The translations under genes and the position numbers were made by a program. A DNA stretch of 64,000 bases, from positions 26,606 to 90,605 of the forward strand of contig NW_004085886.1 of assembly GCF_000220395.1 (NCBI RefSeq), written 5' to 3'. The notes below the pieces were generated by a model. It had not been told where the DNA came from and made no database searches. It was given only the letters and a program-made list of their open reading frames with translations. Position 1 is the first letter of the stretch, and each line of letters starts with the position of its first letter. Positions 1-11,817 of the stretch are shown piece by piece. The stretch is from Ichthyophthirius multifiliis. Its lineage: Eukaryota > Ciliophora > Oligohymenophorea > Hymenostomatida.

Positions 1-1293
1 GAATTAGTTATTTAAGAATTTCACACTTAAAAATTAAACAAAAGCTAAGATTAATAAATTAAGCTTTCTTATATAAAAAAAGATAAATATATTCTTATAT
101 ATACATAAAATGATGGAATTTTATAATACATTTAAACTCCTTATTATTATACTAAACCTAAATTAAACAAAGTGTAAAATCTAATAGAGTAAAATGCCAT
201 AAAGATGCTTTTTTTTAATAATTTATTACATTTTATCAGCGAAGAAAATAAGTTCAGAATATATAAAATAAAAGAAACTGGATATAATCTAAAAGCCTAT
301 TTATAAAAAGAATCTAATATTTTTACTCATAAAATTTAAGATTTTTCATATTTTAATGATGTATTAATAACACTAAACATAGAAGAAGGAATAAGCTTTT
401 ATAAAATGGAAAATAAAACTCAAAAATATGAAAAAATATAGAACTTTACAATTCCAATAAAGACAGGAACTCAAATAAAATAATATTAATTAAATACTAT
501 TTTAGTATTTGTATCCTCAGAAAACTCAATTATAGAATATTTTATAGATTTAAATTAAAAAAAATATATTGAAGCTAATGTTTTTAATTTAAATGTAAAT
601 ATTTAGCATATTTCATTAGAAGGTAAATATTTTTTTGTCAGTTCATAATTCTATTTGAATTAATTTATTCCTTTAAATTTACCTGCATAAGCCTTATCTG
701 AAATAGAAAGTCATAAAACAAGCATTTATAATAATAAAGTAAAAATTTAATTGAAATATATGAGCTTTAATTTAAATTAAAATTAAATAAAATACTATGT
801 TACTTTAATAAATAACTAATAAATAGAAATTGTACCTTATAAATATTAAGCTGAAAGCATATTATGTTCTGCAAAATCTCATAATTTAATATCAAATTTA
901 AATAGTCATTATGAGTATTTGATTTTGCTAAATTCAACTGATTGCTTGGAAAAAAGAGAATACTTTTAGAATAAAAAAGATGAATAAATTGAACAAAAAA
1001 TGAGCTTTTGTAAAATTTACGAAACAATGTAATTTTATGTAGATTTTACTCAATAGGAAGAAAAAGAATTCTAAGTTGGAATTTTTATTATTTTCTTTAG
1101 TGTTGCAGCCTTCGCTTTTTGGGCTAAATTTTATTATAACTATAAACTTTAATAACTTTAAAATTTATCATAAAGTATGAAAAGTGGAAATAAAGAAACA
1201 AAAAGGACTTTTAATTTAAATTATTAATAAATTAATTAAAATGAAGTTAATAATACATTTAAATAACAAAATAATGTTATTAAAATTTATTGA
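1..1293 (+). CDS. Membrane protein, C-terminal part (5' end outside window)
   Basis: The first frame is open from base 1 to a TGA at 1291-1293 when TAA/TAG are read as Gln, giving about 430 residues with no methionine needed at the left edge, so the gene starts outside the window. Most of the protein is a soluble region with many short beta-like hydrophobic stretches (for example ILVFVSSENSIIEYFIDL). Near the C-terminus there is one strong membrane segment (VGIFIIFFSVAAFAFWAKF), followed by a short, basic, Gln/Asn-rich tail. This is the layout of a type I single-pass membrane protein with a large lumenal or extracellular part. No family was recognised. The frame and membrane segment are seen directly; the topology is inferred. 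Confidence 0.7.
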
Positions 1294-1485
1294 TTAAATT
1301 TCATTTTATTATTTTTATATAAGTGTTTTAGATGATTTTTTATAAAATTCTTTATTTATAGTGCTTTTTTAATAAAAAGATTCAGCTTTTTTTTGTTTAA
1401 ATTAAATATGTTTATTTTTAATAATTGTTTTATTTATTTTATATTTTTTTTCATTTAAACTAAAATATATTTTTTATAAATTAAA

Positions 1486-3387
1486 ATGTCAAAAAAGAAA
1501 AAAGGATCAAATAATCCTTATGCTCTAACTGAAAAAGAAAAAAAAGCTCTTGATACATTGTAATAAAAAAATAATAATTATTTTTTTTAAAACTATTTTT
1601 TTTAAAAGAAATAAAGAAGAAATATAATCGATATTAGGTGTATACAATTAACGTTCTTTATTTTTGTAAACTAAATAAATTTAGAAAATAAATATTTTTA
1701 TAATAAAAAGAGATACATAAATAAGTTAATTGCAGCAATAATTATATTAAAATGATAATTAAAATGTTAATATTTTTTTATATATTACTAGCATTTAATT
1801 TTTGCTTTATGCTTATTTTATTTTTAAAAAAAAGCTTTTGGGAACGAAAAAAATGGAAGATGACACAGATATACAGGACGATGAAATCGTTGTTATTTAT
1901 AAAATGATTTAAGAGCAGACTAATTATTATTAAAGTTAAATTAGAGAATTTGAACATAATACAGAATTAGAAAAAAAATGTAAAAAAAAAAAAGAAAATT
2001 AATAAATAATATAGTTAAATTTTATAAATAAAATAGAATTTATGATTGAAAAAGTAAAACATATAAGTGAATTGTAAAAAAACATTGAAAACTTAACTTG
2101 TGAAAGACATCATTTATATGGATATCCAGTAAAATAAAATTATAAAAAAATAATTTATAATTATAATAAAAAAATAGCAAAGAGAAATTGAATATTTAGA
2201 ATAAATAAGAATTTTAGAATAAAATTAAGTAGATGCAAAAAAATAACATTAAAATGAATTGCAAAAATATGAAAATAATTTTATTAAATAAAAACGAAAA
2301 ATAGATGAAGATTAAAAAGAGGCAATTCAAAAAATCAAAAGAGACGCTTTAGAATAAGCAAACAAAAGTTATATTTTTATATAATAAATAGTTTTAAAAA
2401 ATTAAAATAAAAAAATAATAGAAATAAGAGATGCAGAATAAACTGCAAAAGAAAACTTAAAATTAAATTAAGATTTATAATTACATATTAATGAATTAAA
2501 AGAATTAGATATCGAAAAAGATTAAATTATTACATAAAACATTCAATATAAAAAAAGTTTGTAATTAAATTAAGAAGGTATATTCGAATATTAAAGTGTT
2601 AATCATAAATAAGCTATAAAAGTTAAAAAGCTAAAAGAAAAAATTTAATATTTATAAGATTTTTTAGAAAAAGTATAAACTTAAAAAAAAAATCGTATAA
2701 GATTTTTTTTTTTTTTTTTAAGGAAAAATAAAAATAAGTTACTTAAATTTAATAAATATAAAAAAATTATTAAAGTTCTTCATCGAAAATGGAATATGAT
2801 TTGAATTGTATTTAATATAAAAGAATAATTAAATTTTTTTTATTTAAAAAATTAAATTAAAGGTTTAACAGAAAGTTAAAGGAAAAAAACATAAGAAATA
2901 AAAAATATAAAAGGAATTTGCTAAATGATATTAGATTAAAGAACTGATATTGAATAGTTTTTTTTAGAGGCAGTTGATTAAGTAAAAGAAGACTATTTTT
3001 AAAGAATTAATTTTTAAACTTAATAAAGTAAAATTGAAAACAAAAATTAAGTAGTTAACAATTTATTTTAAAGTAATTATTTAAGCAGATAATAGTCTTT
3101 AAAAGTAAAAAAAATCATAATTTATTTTATTTTCACTTTAATTATAGGATGAAATTACATCAAAATAAAAATTTAATATTTTGAAGTTAAATTAAGAAGA
3201 AAAGGACAAAATTTTAAGGCTTCTTTTCTAAAAAGTTAATTCTTAATAATTATTGAAACCTTGGAGATCAAGTTAAAATTATAATCAAATATATTATAGT
3301 ACATAGAAAGATTAAATGATAAATGATGCTTAAGCTAATTAATTTTATAATGAAAGTATTGAAGATAATATTTAATATGATATTTGA
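1486..3387 (+). CDS. Coiled-coil protein, possibly BBOF1 (CCDC176)-like
   Basis: ATG at 1486 follows an A/T leader and begins MSKKKKGSNNPYALTEKEKK. Reading with code 6 and removing about six short GT..AG introns (for example near 1560-1610, 1763-1831, 2131-2182, 2671-2719, 2808-2862 and 3108-3148) gives one frame to the TGA at 3385-3387. The product is a Lys/Glu/Gln-rich, largely coiled-coil protein. A C-terminal block (DQRTDIEQFFLEAVDQVKED, then EEKDKILRLLFQKVN) recalls ciliary basal-body orientation proteins of the BBOF1 family, but this rests on memory of the family's general look and is weak. A cytoskeletal or basal-body role is inference. Some intron edges are uncertain because poly-A and poly-T runs allow alternatives. 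Confidence 0.6.
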
Positions 3388-4136
3388 ATTTTTTTATTTT
3401 TTAAAAAAATAAATATATTTTATTATTTTAAATTTTACAAAATACTAAAATAATATTTTTATTTATAAATCTTATACTTGTATATTTTTGTTTTATTATA
3501 AAGTTTAATACTTTATTAAATTCTTTTATTTTTTTATATTAAATTTTTTATGTTATTATAAATTTTTATTTTATTAGTAATTGTATTAAAATTAGTTAAA
3601 AAATATAAATTAAATTATTTAATTGGTAAATTTATATATTTTTTTTATGTTTATTTTATAAAAATCTTTTATTTTATATATTTATATGAATCCTATACTT
3701 TATATTATTTTCATATTATAATGCGTTTATATTAAATAAAATATATTAAAAATTATAATTTTCTTTCTAAAAAATATAATTTATAACAAATATTTTATAT
3801 AAAATAAATATATTAATAAAATACTCTATTTAATATGAATAATTTATAAATAACATAATATAAAATATTAAAAACAAATATAATAATATATAATACTAAT
3901 AATATATAAAATACCTATTTTAATAAATAAAAATATTAGAAATAATTTTATATAAAACAGTTATTTATTTTTAATATTAAAATATTATAGTTTATAATAT
4001 ATATATATACTAAATATTTTTTAAATTAAATTTTTATTTATTGTATTGTAAAAAAAATTAAAATATTATTATTATTTACTTAATTATAAATAAAAAACAA
4101 ATAAATTTAATTAATATATTATACTATTAAATAAAA
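3388..4136. other. A/T-rich intergenic region
   Basis: This 749 bp is almost entirely A and T with long T and A runs and no sustained code-6 frame with coding-like composition. It lies between two plus-strand genes and should hold the 3' region of the upstream coiled-coil gene and the promoter and 5' leader of the adenylate-kinase gene. No defined motif was seen. Confidence 0.6.
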
Positions 4137-7100
4137 ATGCAAAATAGCTATAGTTTATCTGATCAAAATCCATAAATAGTGTTTGTTTGTGGTAAAAAAA
4201 TAAATATTAAAAAAAAATATATAAGCAAGTCTAATTAATTAAAAGGTGGTCCTGGTAGCGGAAAAAAGACATAATGTGAAAGACTTGTTCGCGATTATCA
4301 CTTTTATCACATATCTATAGATGATTTAGTCCGTGATGAAATCAAAAAGTATTAAAAAAAACAACAAAAAATTAAAAAATAAATAAATAGAGAAACTCCA
4401 GAAGGATTAAGATTTAAAGAATCAGCAGCTAAAGGAGGTTAAGTTCTCGATGATTTAGTAGTAAATTTAATATTAATGCAGATAAAATCCAAAAAGTCAT
4501 TGGTAAAATAAAATAATAATAAAAAAATATTACATTTAAAAATAGAAATATTTAATTGATGGATTTCCTCAAGGAATAAACTAAGCTTTAATATATGAGC
4601 GAAAATTTAAAGAAATTGAATTTATATTAAATTTATAAGTATCTGATGAAATTCTTAAAGAACGTCTTTTATCTAGAGGATAAGCAAGCAGCCTTGCAGA
4701 TGATAATGAGTTAGCAATAATGAACCAAATAAATACTTTTCATGGAATTACATAACCAGTGTTAGATTTTTATGAGAATTTAGGGAAGGTATGTACAATA
4801 GATGGAAGTAAAGAAATAGATGAAGTATTCAAAAAAATAGAAGAGATGATAAAACCAAATATAATATTCATGTACGGTCCTCCTTGTATAGGTAAAAGTG
4901 AAATAAGTCGAAGTTTAAGCGATAAAACTAAATATATGTATATAAATATGAGTAGTTTTAAAAAGCAACATGGAAATTTCAAAAGTGATAACGAATTAGT
5001 CAATAAATTAATGAATTATTTAGAAAATGCGCCATAAAAGAATTTTATAATTGACGATTTTTTTGAAGAAAAAGAAAATGTGGAAATATTTTTGTTGCAT
5101 TTTTGTAAACCATGGAAGGTTTTTCATTTTGATTTTCAAAAATATTTTGTAAATTAGAGAATAGTTTAGTTTTCAAAAAAGGAAAAAGAAAGACTTGAAA
5201 AAATAGCTGATTATGAAAAATATATTTAAAATAAAAGTTCTATCTTATCTTTAATACAAAAGCAAGACTTCTTTTTTTAAATTAATAACTTTGTTTCTGT
5301 TTCTGATTTATAAAAATCAATTCTACTTTAAATTAAGCCTTTAGTACTTTATTCTAATGCAAATGATATTGGCTTATAAGAAAAATACATATAATTATTG
5401 TAAAAAGAAAGATATTTTATAAATATTGATGTAGATAAATAAATATCACTCGAAATTTCAAGAGGGACTGTTTTAGGAAATAAAATGAAAGCCTTCGAAT
5501 AGACTGGATAGGAAATTCCATGGAGATAATAATCAGAAATGATACAGAAAATTTTATTTATGAACCCTACCCAATAAAGAAAATTTATAATAAGTAATTT
5601 AAAAGAAAAAAATGTTGAAAATTTACAAAAAGAATTTAACTTTTCTTTTGATTTTTATGTTAATTTCACATAAGGAGATTAAAATAATAATAATGATAAC
5701 TAAGTTTATTTTAAAAAAATAAATCCTCTTTTAGATTTTTATTCTAAAGGAAAATACATCGAAATTATCGAGCCAAAACTTGAAATTTTAGATTTTTATA
5801 TAAATACAAGACCATTTTATGGATTTGTCTTAGGCCCTCAAGGCTGCGGAAAGACAACAATAAGCAAATATATAGCAAATTAATATAATTACTAACTTAT
5901 TGATTGGGAGCAAACTATTGAAATGTTAAAAGTAAAGCTAGGAGGCGAAGAAGGGCCTTTAGAAGAAATATCCTATGTATAATTAGAAAAATACTTCTAC
6001 GAAAAAATGCAAAAAGAAAAAGATAATGGGCGTTTTTTATTTGACGGATGGCATTAATAATATTCTTTTGCAAACTTCTAAGCTTTTTTGAATAAAATGG
6101 GTTTGCCTCCTACTTTTTTAGTCTTTTTCTAAACTGAGAAAGAAGCATTTACCTAAAAATATAAAGTTAAAAACGAAATAGCAGAACTTCAGGAAGAAGA
6201 CATTGCAAAAATAGATGAAATACTTAATAATTGGTCTCAATACGAAAATATGATTCTTTAAATTTCCCAATAAAAATTCGGAATGGAGCTGATAATTTTA
6301 AAGGGAAAAACAATAACCGAAACCCAAAAAGAAATAAAAAAAAATAGTTTCTTTTCCAAAAAATTAATCCTAGTAAATAATTATATACACCCATCATTTA
6401 ATGAAAAATCTCTATTTTTAAAAACCATGCTCTTAAATTTCTGTTTTAGTAAAAAAATAGCATTTATTGACATTATAGATCTTTAAAAAATACACTATAA
6501 CTTAAAAATAGACACTAAAATACACGAAAGAACCCACTAAGAATACTAAATGAGAAATACTTCTTTAAATCCAGAATTTCCTTCCAATTATACCCCAAAA
6601 CTGATAATTGAAGTCGTTTAAAATTATCTTAAAAAACTCTAAAAATCTCCTCCTTAAATTCTTATTTATGGATATCCTTCAGGAGATACTCCTTTGGAAA
6701 GGTCATAAAATGAACTTATGTACCCAAGAGCAAGCGATGAGATTTTTTTAGTCGAAAAAGAATTAGGAGCGATTCGAATGCTTTGTGTTTTGACCGATAA
6801 ATAAGTACATTGGTAGATCTAAGATTAAGAATGGGAACTCTAAGTGCCTGAAAAAGAATAAAAAAACCAAAAAGACGACGAAAAGAAAGATGATGGGGAA
6901 GAAATAGAATAAAAATAGGAAGATGATGGAGAAAATAACGTTAAAAAATTCAATATTTATGATTATTAATGGACTAAAAGTGATGGTATTCCGAAAACAG
7001 TACCTTAATGGTTTAATAAAATAAAAAAAACAATCAAAAAGCATGTTTCTTTATTAGAATAAGAAGAACCCTATATAAATGGATTTAATAAATTAACTGA

Positions 7101-7380
7101 ATTTTTGAACGTTATTAATGATGAAAATAATCCATTAAATTAAAAAGATTAAGATTATAATAAATGTAATATTTTTGTTCAGTTCAGATATGAAAATGTT
7201 GAAGAAGAAACAGAAAAAGAACCTGAAAGAATTCCTTTCAAATTTATTGAACCTGTAAAAGAATAATAATAAGTAATTTAAGATGCTCCTTAAGATATAA
7301 ACGAAGATAATAATGATGCTTAAGAAAATGTTCCTTTCCCTGAAAACATGTAAGAAGAATAGGAATAAGAAAATGAATGA
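4137..7380 (+). CDS. Multidomain adenylate/nucleoside-monophosphate kinase (AK9-like)
   Basis: ATG at 4137; TGA at 7378-7380; about 1030 residues. Two introns disrupt the first domain and a third lies near 4507-4550. After splicing the first domain has a P-loop (VFVCGGPGSGKKTQ), an NMP-binding region and an adenylate-kinase LID-like motif (ERLLSRGQASSLADDNE). Further kinase-like units follow: a P-loop FMYGPPCIGKSEI near 4870, FVLGPQGCGKTTISKY near 5830, and a degenerate one, IYGYPSGDTPLERS, near 6665. The C-terminus is acidic and Gln-rich. Several tandem adenylate-kinase domains in one long chain is the layout of vertebrate AK9/AKD1 and of ciliate and flagellar adenylate kinases, which interconvert AMP, ADP and ATP. 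The degenerate P-loops suggest only some units are active. A ciliary location is inference. Confidence 0.85.
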
Positions 7381-7495
7381 ATTTTTATTTTATTTAAAAA
7401 AAAATAAAAAATCTTTTATTATATTTTTAGTTTTTCTTAAATAATATTTATTAAAAAAAAAAAAATATTATTTAGTTTTTTTTTTTTTTTGAAAT

Positions 7496-8162
7496 TCAAA
7501 ATTTATATTAGCTTTCTTTAATTATTTCTAAAAGTTAGTCTTAATTTAATTCTTATTATAGCTTTGCTTAATCTATATCATCTTTATATAACTCTTAATT
7601 TAATATATTTATCATTTACTTATTTATTTTATTAGATATATAAATTTTTATTTTATATAAAGTTTTTTTTTTACAATAATTTATTCATCTGATATATTAG
7701 TTAATTTTAAATTATTTACTACTTTTCTTAAACTAGAATATGTAATTTTATTTTCTTTTTGATCTTTTAAATTGTTAAATAAAATAGGTAAATATTATTA
7801 AACTAAAATTTATGAATTTTCATTTTATAAAGAGCTTTTTTTTTCTTTAGTTTTTGTGATTAATTATTATTGCTATTTTAATTTGTTTCCTATTCTTACT
7901 CTTACTTTTTTATTGGCAATTTTTTAATATTTTGGCGTTTGCTTTATATTTTTTAAGAATCCATAATTGAGTTTTTTTTTAAATATTAAAATTCTTTAAT
8001 GTTATTAATATCACAAATATAATCTTCATCATTATTATTACTTTAAAATCCGCTTTCGTCTTTTTCTGATGTATATATGTTTTCCTATTTAATATTTATA
8101 ATAATTAATTATATTATTATTACTTCTTCTTCTATTTTTGATTTTCTTTATCTTTTCAGCAT
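7496..8162 (-). CDS. Small EF-hand-like protein with a probable frame error
   Basis: On the minus strand, ATG (complement of 8160-8162) starts a basic N-terminus, MLKRQRKSKIEEE. A 39-nt GTAATA..AATAG intron is followed by an Asn/Lys-rich stretch. The frame then breaks at an AAAA run (7823-7826 on the plus strand). One more A would join KKKKALYK to NENSQILVQQYLPILFNN. A second intron (56 nt, GTAAAA..ATAAG) leads to a C-terminus ending IIKESQYKF before the TGA at 7496-7498. The C-terminal half (ILFNNLKDQKENKITYSSLR, then ISDEQIIQMINIL) has the helix-loop-helix rhythm of an EF-hand pair, but the calcium ligands are incomplete. A calmodulin/centrin-like fold is a guess. The gene converges on its plus-strand neighbour, with a gap of about 115 bp. 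Confidence 0.5.
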
Positions 8163-8770
8163 TTTTTTTTTTTGGTTTTTTTTTTAATACTAATAACATA
8201 AAAATATAAATTTTAAATCCAAATTATAAAAAAGATTATAATTTTAAAAATGTTATAAATAATGAAAAATAATATAATAATAACAAAATAAAAATATAAT
8301 ATTAGCAGAAAAAAATAATTTATAAATATTTATTGAATATTTAATTATTTTTTAATAGAATTAGATAAAATTATCAATATAAACTTAAAAACAATTAAAA
8401 TTGAACTATTAAACTATGATAAAATCAGTATAGAAAAAATTATTATTTTTTTTTTCATAAAATAAAATATATTTTACATTAAAACATTAATATTAATTCA
8501 TTTTATTATAATTAAATATAGAAAATATATTATTTTTATTGTTTACTGTAAATTATTTAAATAATGTATTTTCAAATAAAATATATTTCGAATTAATATT
8601 TATAAATAAATACTTAATTAATACAACAAATAAATAAAAAAATAATTAAATCTTTGTAAGAAAAAAAAACAAAAAAATATAAATAAAAATAAAAAAAAAA
8701 AAATTAATATAAAGAATTATTTAAAAACAACAAATAAAATATAAAAAAATCAATAAATAAATTGAAAAAT
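8163..8770. promoter_or_regulatory. Divergent intergenic region
   Basis: About 600 bp of nearly pure A/T between the start of the minus-strand EF-hand-like gene and the start of the plus-strand exchanger gene. It must contain both promoters. Homopolymer A and T runs dominate and no recognisable box or coding frame was seen. Confidence 0.5.
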
Positions 8771-11700
8771 ATGACAAACTAAATTGAGTCAGTTTAAGAT
8801 TCACATGTTGCTCCTAATCTTCATAATTTTCATCATTCAGCAGATTAAGAATGGTAACATTAGGAACCTTTAATAGTTTTCTTTATATTTTTCGGTTTAT
8901 TTTTCGGAGGAATTCTTCGTTAAGTAAACTAAGTTACAAAGATACCTTATACTCCAATGTTAATAATTTTAGGAATAATTTTTGCAATTTATCGTGACGA
9001 TTTAGGTAATTCTATATATATATATATATAAACGAACAAACAAAACAAGGTTTTATTGGAGATTCAATAAAGATTTGGAGTGGTATAAATCCTCATATGA
9101 TTCTATTTATATTTATTCCCGTTCTAATATTTGAAAGTGGATTTAATTGTGACTGGTATGTATTCAAACGCGCTTTAATTAACATTATACTCTTGGCCGC
9201 ACCTGGAGTATTTATAGGTTCAATATTTTTAGCTGTATGCTTAAAAGTATTTCTTTCGTATGATGATATATCCTGGTATGGAGCCTTAACTATGGGATCA
9301 ATATTATGTGCAACAGATCCAGTAGCCGTAGTTGCTTTATTAAAAGAATTAGGAGCTTCTGTATAACTCAATACCTTAATTGAAGGAGAAAGTTTACTAA
9401 ATGACGGAACCGCAATGGTATTTTATTAATTATTTATAAATTTAGAAAAAGGAAAAAGTAGTTCACCAGTAGATATTTTTTTAGGATTTTGCAGAACCTC
9501 ATTAGGAGGTCCTTTATTGGGAATTTTTATGGGAATATTGGGGTCTTATTGGATTCGTAGAATTATAAGGGATGACGTATTGACATCTACTGTAACTTTT
9601 ATTGTATGCTATATATGCTTTTATCTTGCAGAATTCTCCTTTTTGGCTGTTTCAGGAATACTCTCTATTGTTGTTTTAGGTCTTTTCATGAGCGCAAATG
9701 GAAAAACGAAAATATATCCAGAAAGTGAACATGCAGTTCACACAGTTTGGTCGTTCGCTCAATATGGCTGCGAGACTTTAATATTTTTATTAACTGGAGT
9801 ACTAATTGGAGTCGAAATTGTAGGACAATCAACAATTGTAATGTCCGATTGGTTCAAGATGTTTATTTTTTGGATTTTTATGATAATAGTAAGATGGTTA
9901 ATGATAATAATTTTAATGCCATTATTAAGAAAATCCGGTTATCCAATAACTCGATCCGAAATTTACGTAATTGTCTGGGGTGGGCTAAGAGGTGCTTTAG
10001 GATTAACACTATCTCTAATGGTATTAGTTGACTAAGAAATAGAAAGTATTCGTTTGAAATAATTAACAGTTTTTTATATGGCAGGAGCAGCGACTTTGAC
10101 TCTTTTAGTAAACGGAACTACTTGTGGTGCTTTAGTTAATTATTTAAGGATTATAGAGGTAACTGATGTGAAAAAACGTTTGGTTTAAAATTCAATGAGA
10201 AATATGATTAATGTCTGTAATGATAAGCTAAAGAAATTAAAAAGTGATTAATTTTTATAACTCGCAGACTGGAATAAAGTCGAAAAAATAAGTGGATTAG
10301 ACGAATTGAAAACTGAAATGTATAGATCCCAAGAAGGAGTTAATATTAGTTAGAGAAAATCTACTTATGCCGCAATTAATAAAAAGGAATTACTAAATGA
10401 AATCAGATTTAGGTTATTGAGATCTATGAAAGGCCTCTTTTGGGAAAACTATGAATCTGGTTAACTCTCAGCTAATTCAGTTAAACTTCTTGACGAAGTA
10501 ATAAATATAGCTTTAGATGATACATAAAATCCTTTAAAATTATGGGATTTAATTTTTATTAACTTTACTAATTTATCTTATTTATAATTAATGTTTACTA
10601 TTAATAATTGGATTATTATAGGTATATTTAAATATTTTTTTTAAATTAAAAACAATTTTTAAGGTTCTATGGCTAAAACATATATTACTCATCATCTTTC
10701 ATTTGTATATGAAGTTGTTTCTTGCTTTATAATTTGCGCTCATGAAATTGAAGAAATACAAAATTATTTACCTTTATCTAAAAGTTACATAGAAGAAGTA
10801 GGGGAAGAACTATAAAACAGTGTTAAACTCGCCGAACATTATATAGCTGAACTTTCTGACAATTTCCCTCAAATCATAAAGTCAATTCATACAAAGAGAG
10901 CTGCAAACGGTTTAATAGAGGCTTAAAAACATTTCCTCCGTAACTATAAGACTAAAGGTTATATAGATGATACCGATTATGTATAATTCCGTAAAAGAAT
11001 TGATTCTAAAGCCGTAAATTTAGAAAATATGTAATTTGATTGGGTACTTCCTACATTTTAATCAATATTATTGCAATTTCCAATATTTAGTTCTTTAACA
11101 GACGATTAACTAAAGTTATTATAATAGAATTAAAAAGTACGTACATTCGAAACAAACGAAGAAATATATACAAAAGGATAACCTTTCAGAAATATTTATG
11201 TAATAACATAAGGAACAGTAGACGATAAAATAACAGATTTATTTTCTATTACATTGGGTATAGGTGGATTTCTTTCGTTTGCAAACTGTGTTTCTGAAAC
11301 TGATGAAGTATCCTCTTCTACAGCTGTAGCAGTAACTTCAGTGAAAACTAACTGTATTCCTTTCTCGATTATTAAATAAATCATGAAGCAAAATAGAGTA
11401 TTTGAGTAAAAAATGTATATGAAAAGTATGATTTATTTCGTTAGAATTAATCCTGAAAACGCTGGTCCTTTAAAAGTTCTTAATGAAAATAATCTTAATG
11501 ATTATTGCGAACATGCAGAGTTCTTCTCACTTGTATAAACTCAAAATATAACTTTCGAACATGGTGCTTATCTTATTGCAGGTTAAATAAAAGATTCTTC
11601 GAATGGGAATGTATTTAAATAATTTTCCTATATTTATCCTTCTAGTAATAACCATTTGGCTTTAGAAGATGTATACGTTATTAAGTTTATGGGAGATATA

Positions 11701-11817
11701 AGACATAAAGTTACTGTTATGGACTCTACTGCTGAAGAAAAAGGATATCTTAAGTATTAAGCTGAAAATCAAGAAAAACAAAAATCTAATGTAATTGAAA
11801 TGTAATAAATGCATTGA
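8771..11817 (+). CDS. Na+/H+ exchanger with C-terminal cyclic-nucleotide-binding-like domain (SLC9C/SOS1-like)
   Basis: ATG at 8771; TGA at 11815-11817; two introns (about 9006-9050 and about 10621-10663), leaving about 985 residues. The N-terminal half is a cation-proton antiporter with many membrane segments and the family's conserved motifs: FIPVLIFESGFN, ATDPVAVVALLKELGA, LIEGESLLNDGTAMVF and WGGLRGALGLTLSL. After it comes a long cytoplasmic region resembling plant SOS1 and sperm SLC9C (RLLRSMKGLFWENYESGQ, with ALDDTQNPLKLWD following). Then comes a degenerate cyclic-nucleotide-binding fold near 11040-11400 (PTFQSILLQFPIFSSLTDDQ, then RNIYVITQGTVDD). The protein should exchange Na+ for H+ across a membrane. 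Control by cyclic nucleotides is family knowledge, and the phosphate-binding cassette is not well preserved. I could not confirm the voltage-sensor segments of SLC9C1. Confidence 0.9.

Noticed and set aside
9093-9371. Minus-strand 92-codon ORF
   Set aside because: It lies exactly opposite the conserved exchanger core (FIPVLIFESG..ATDPVAVVAL), so it is antisense shadow.
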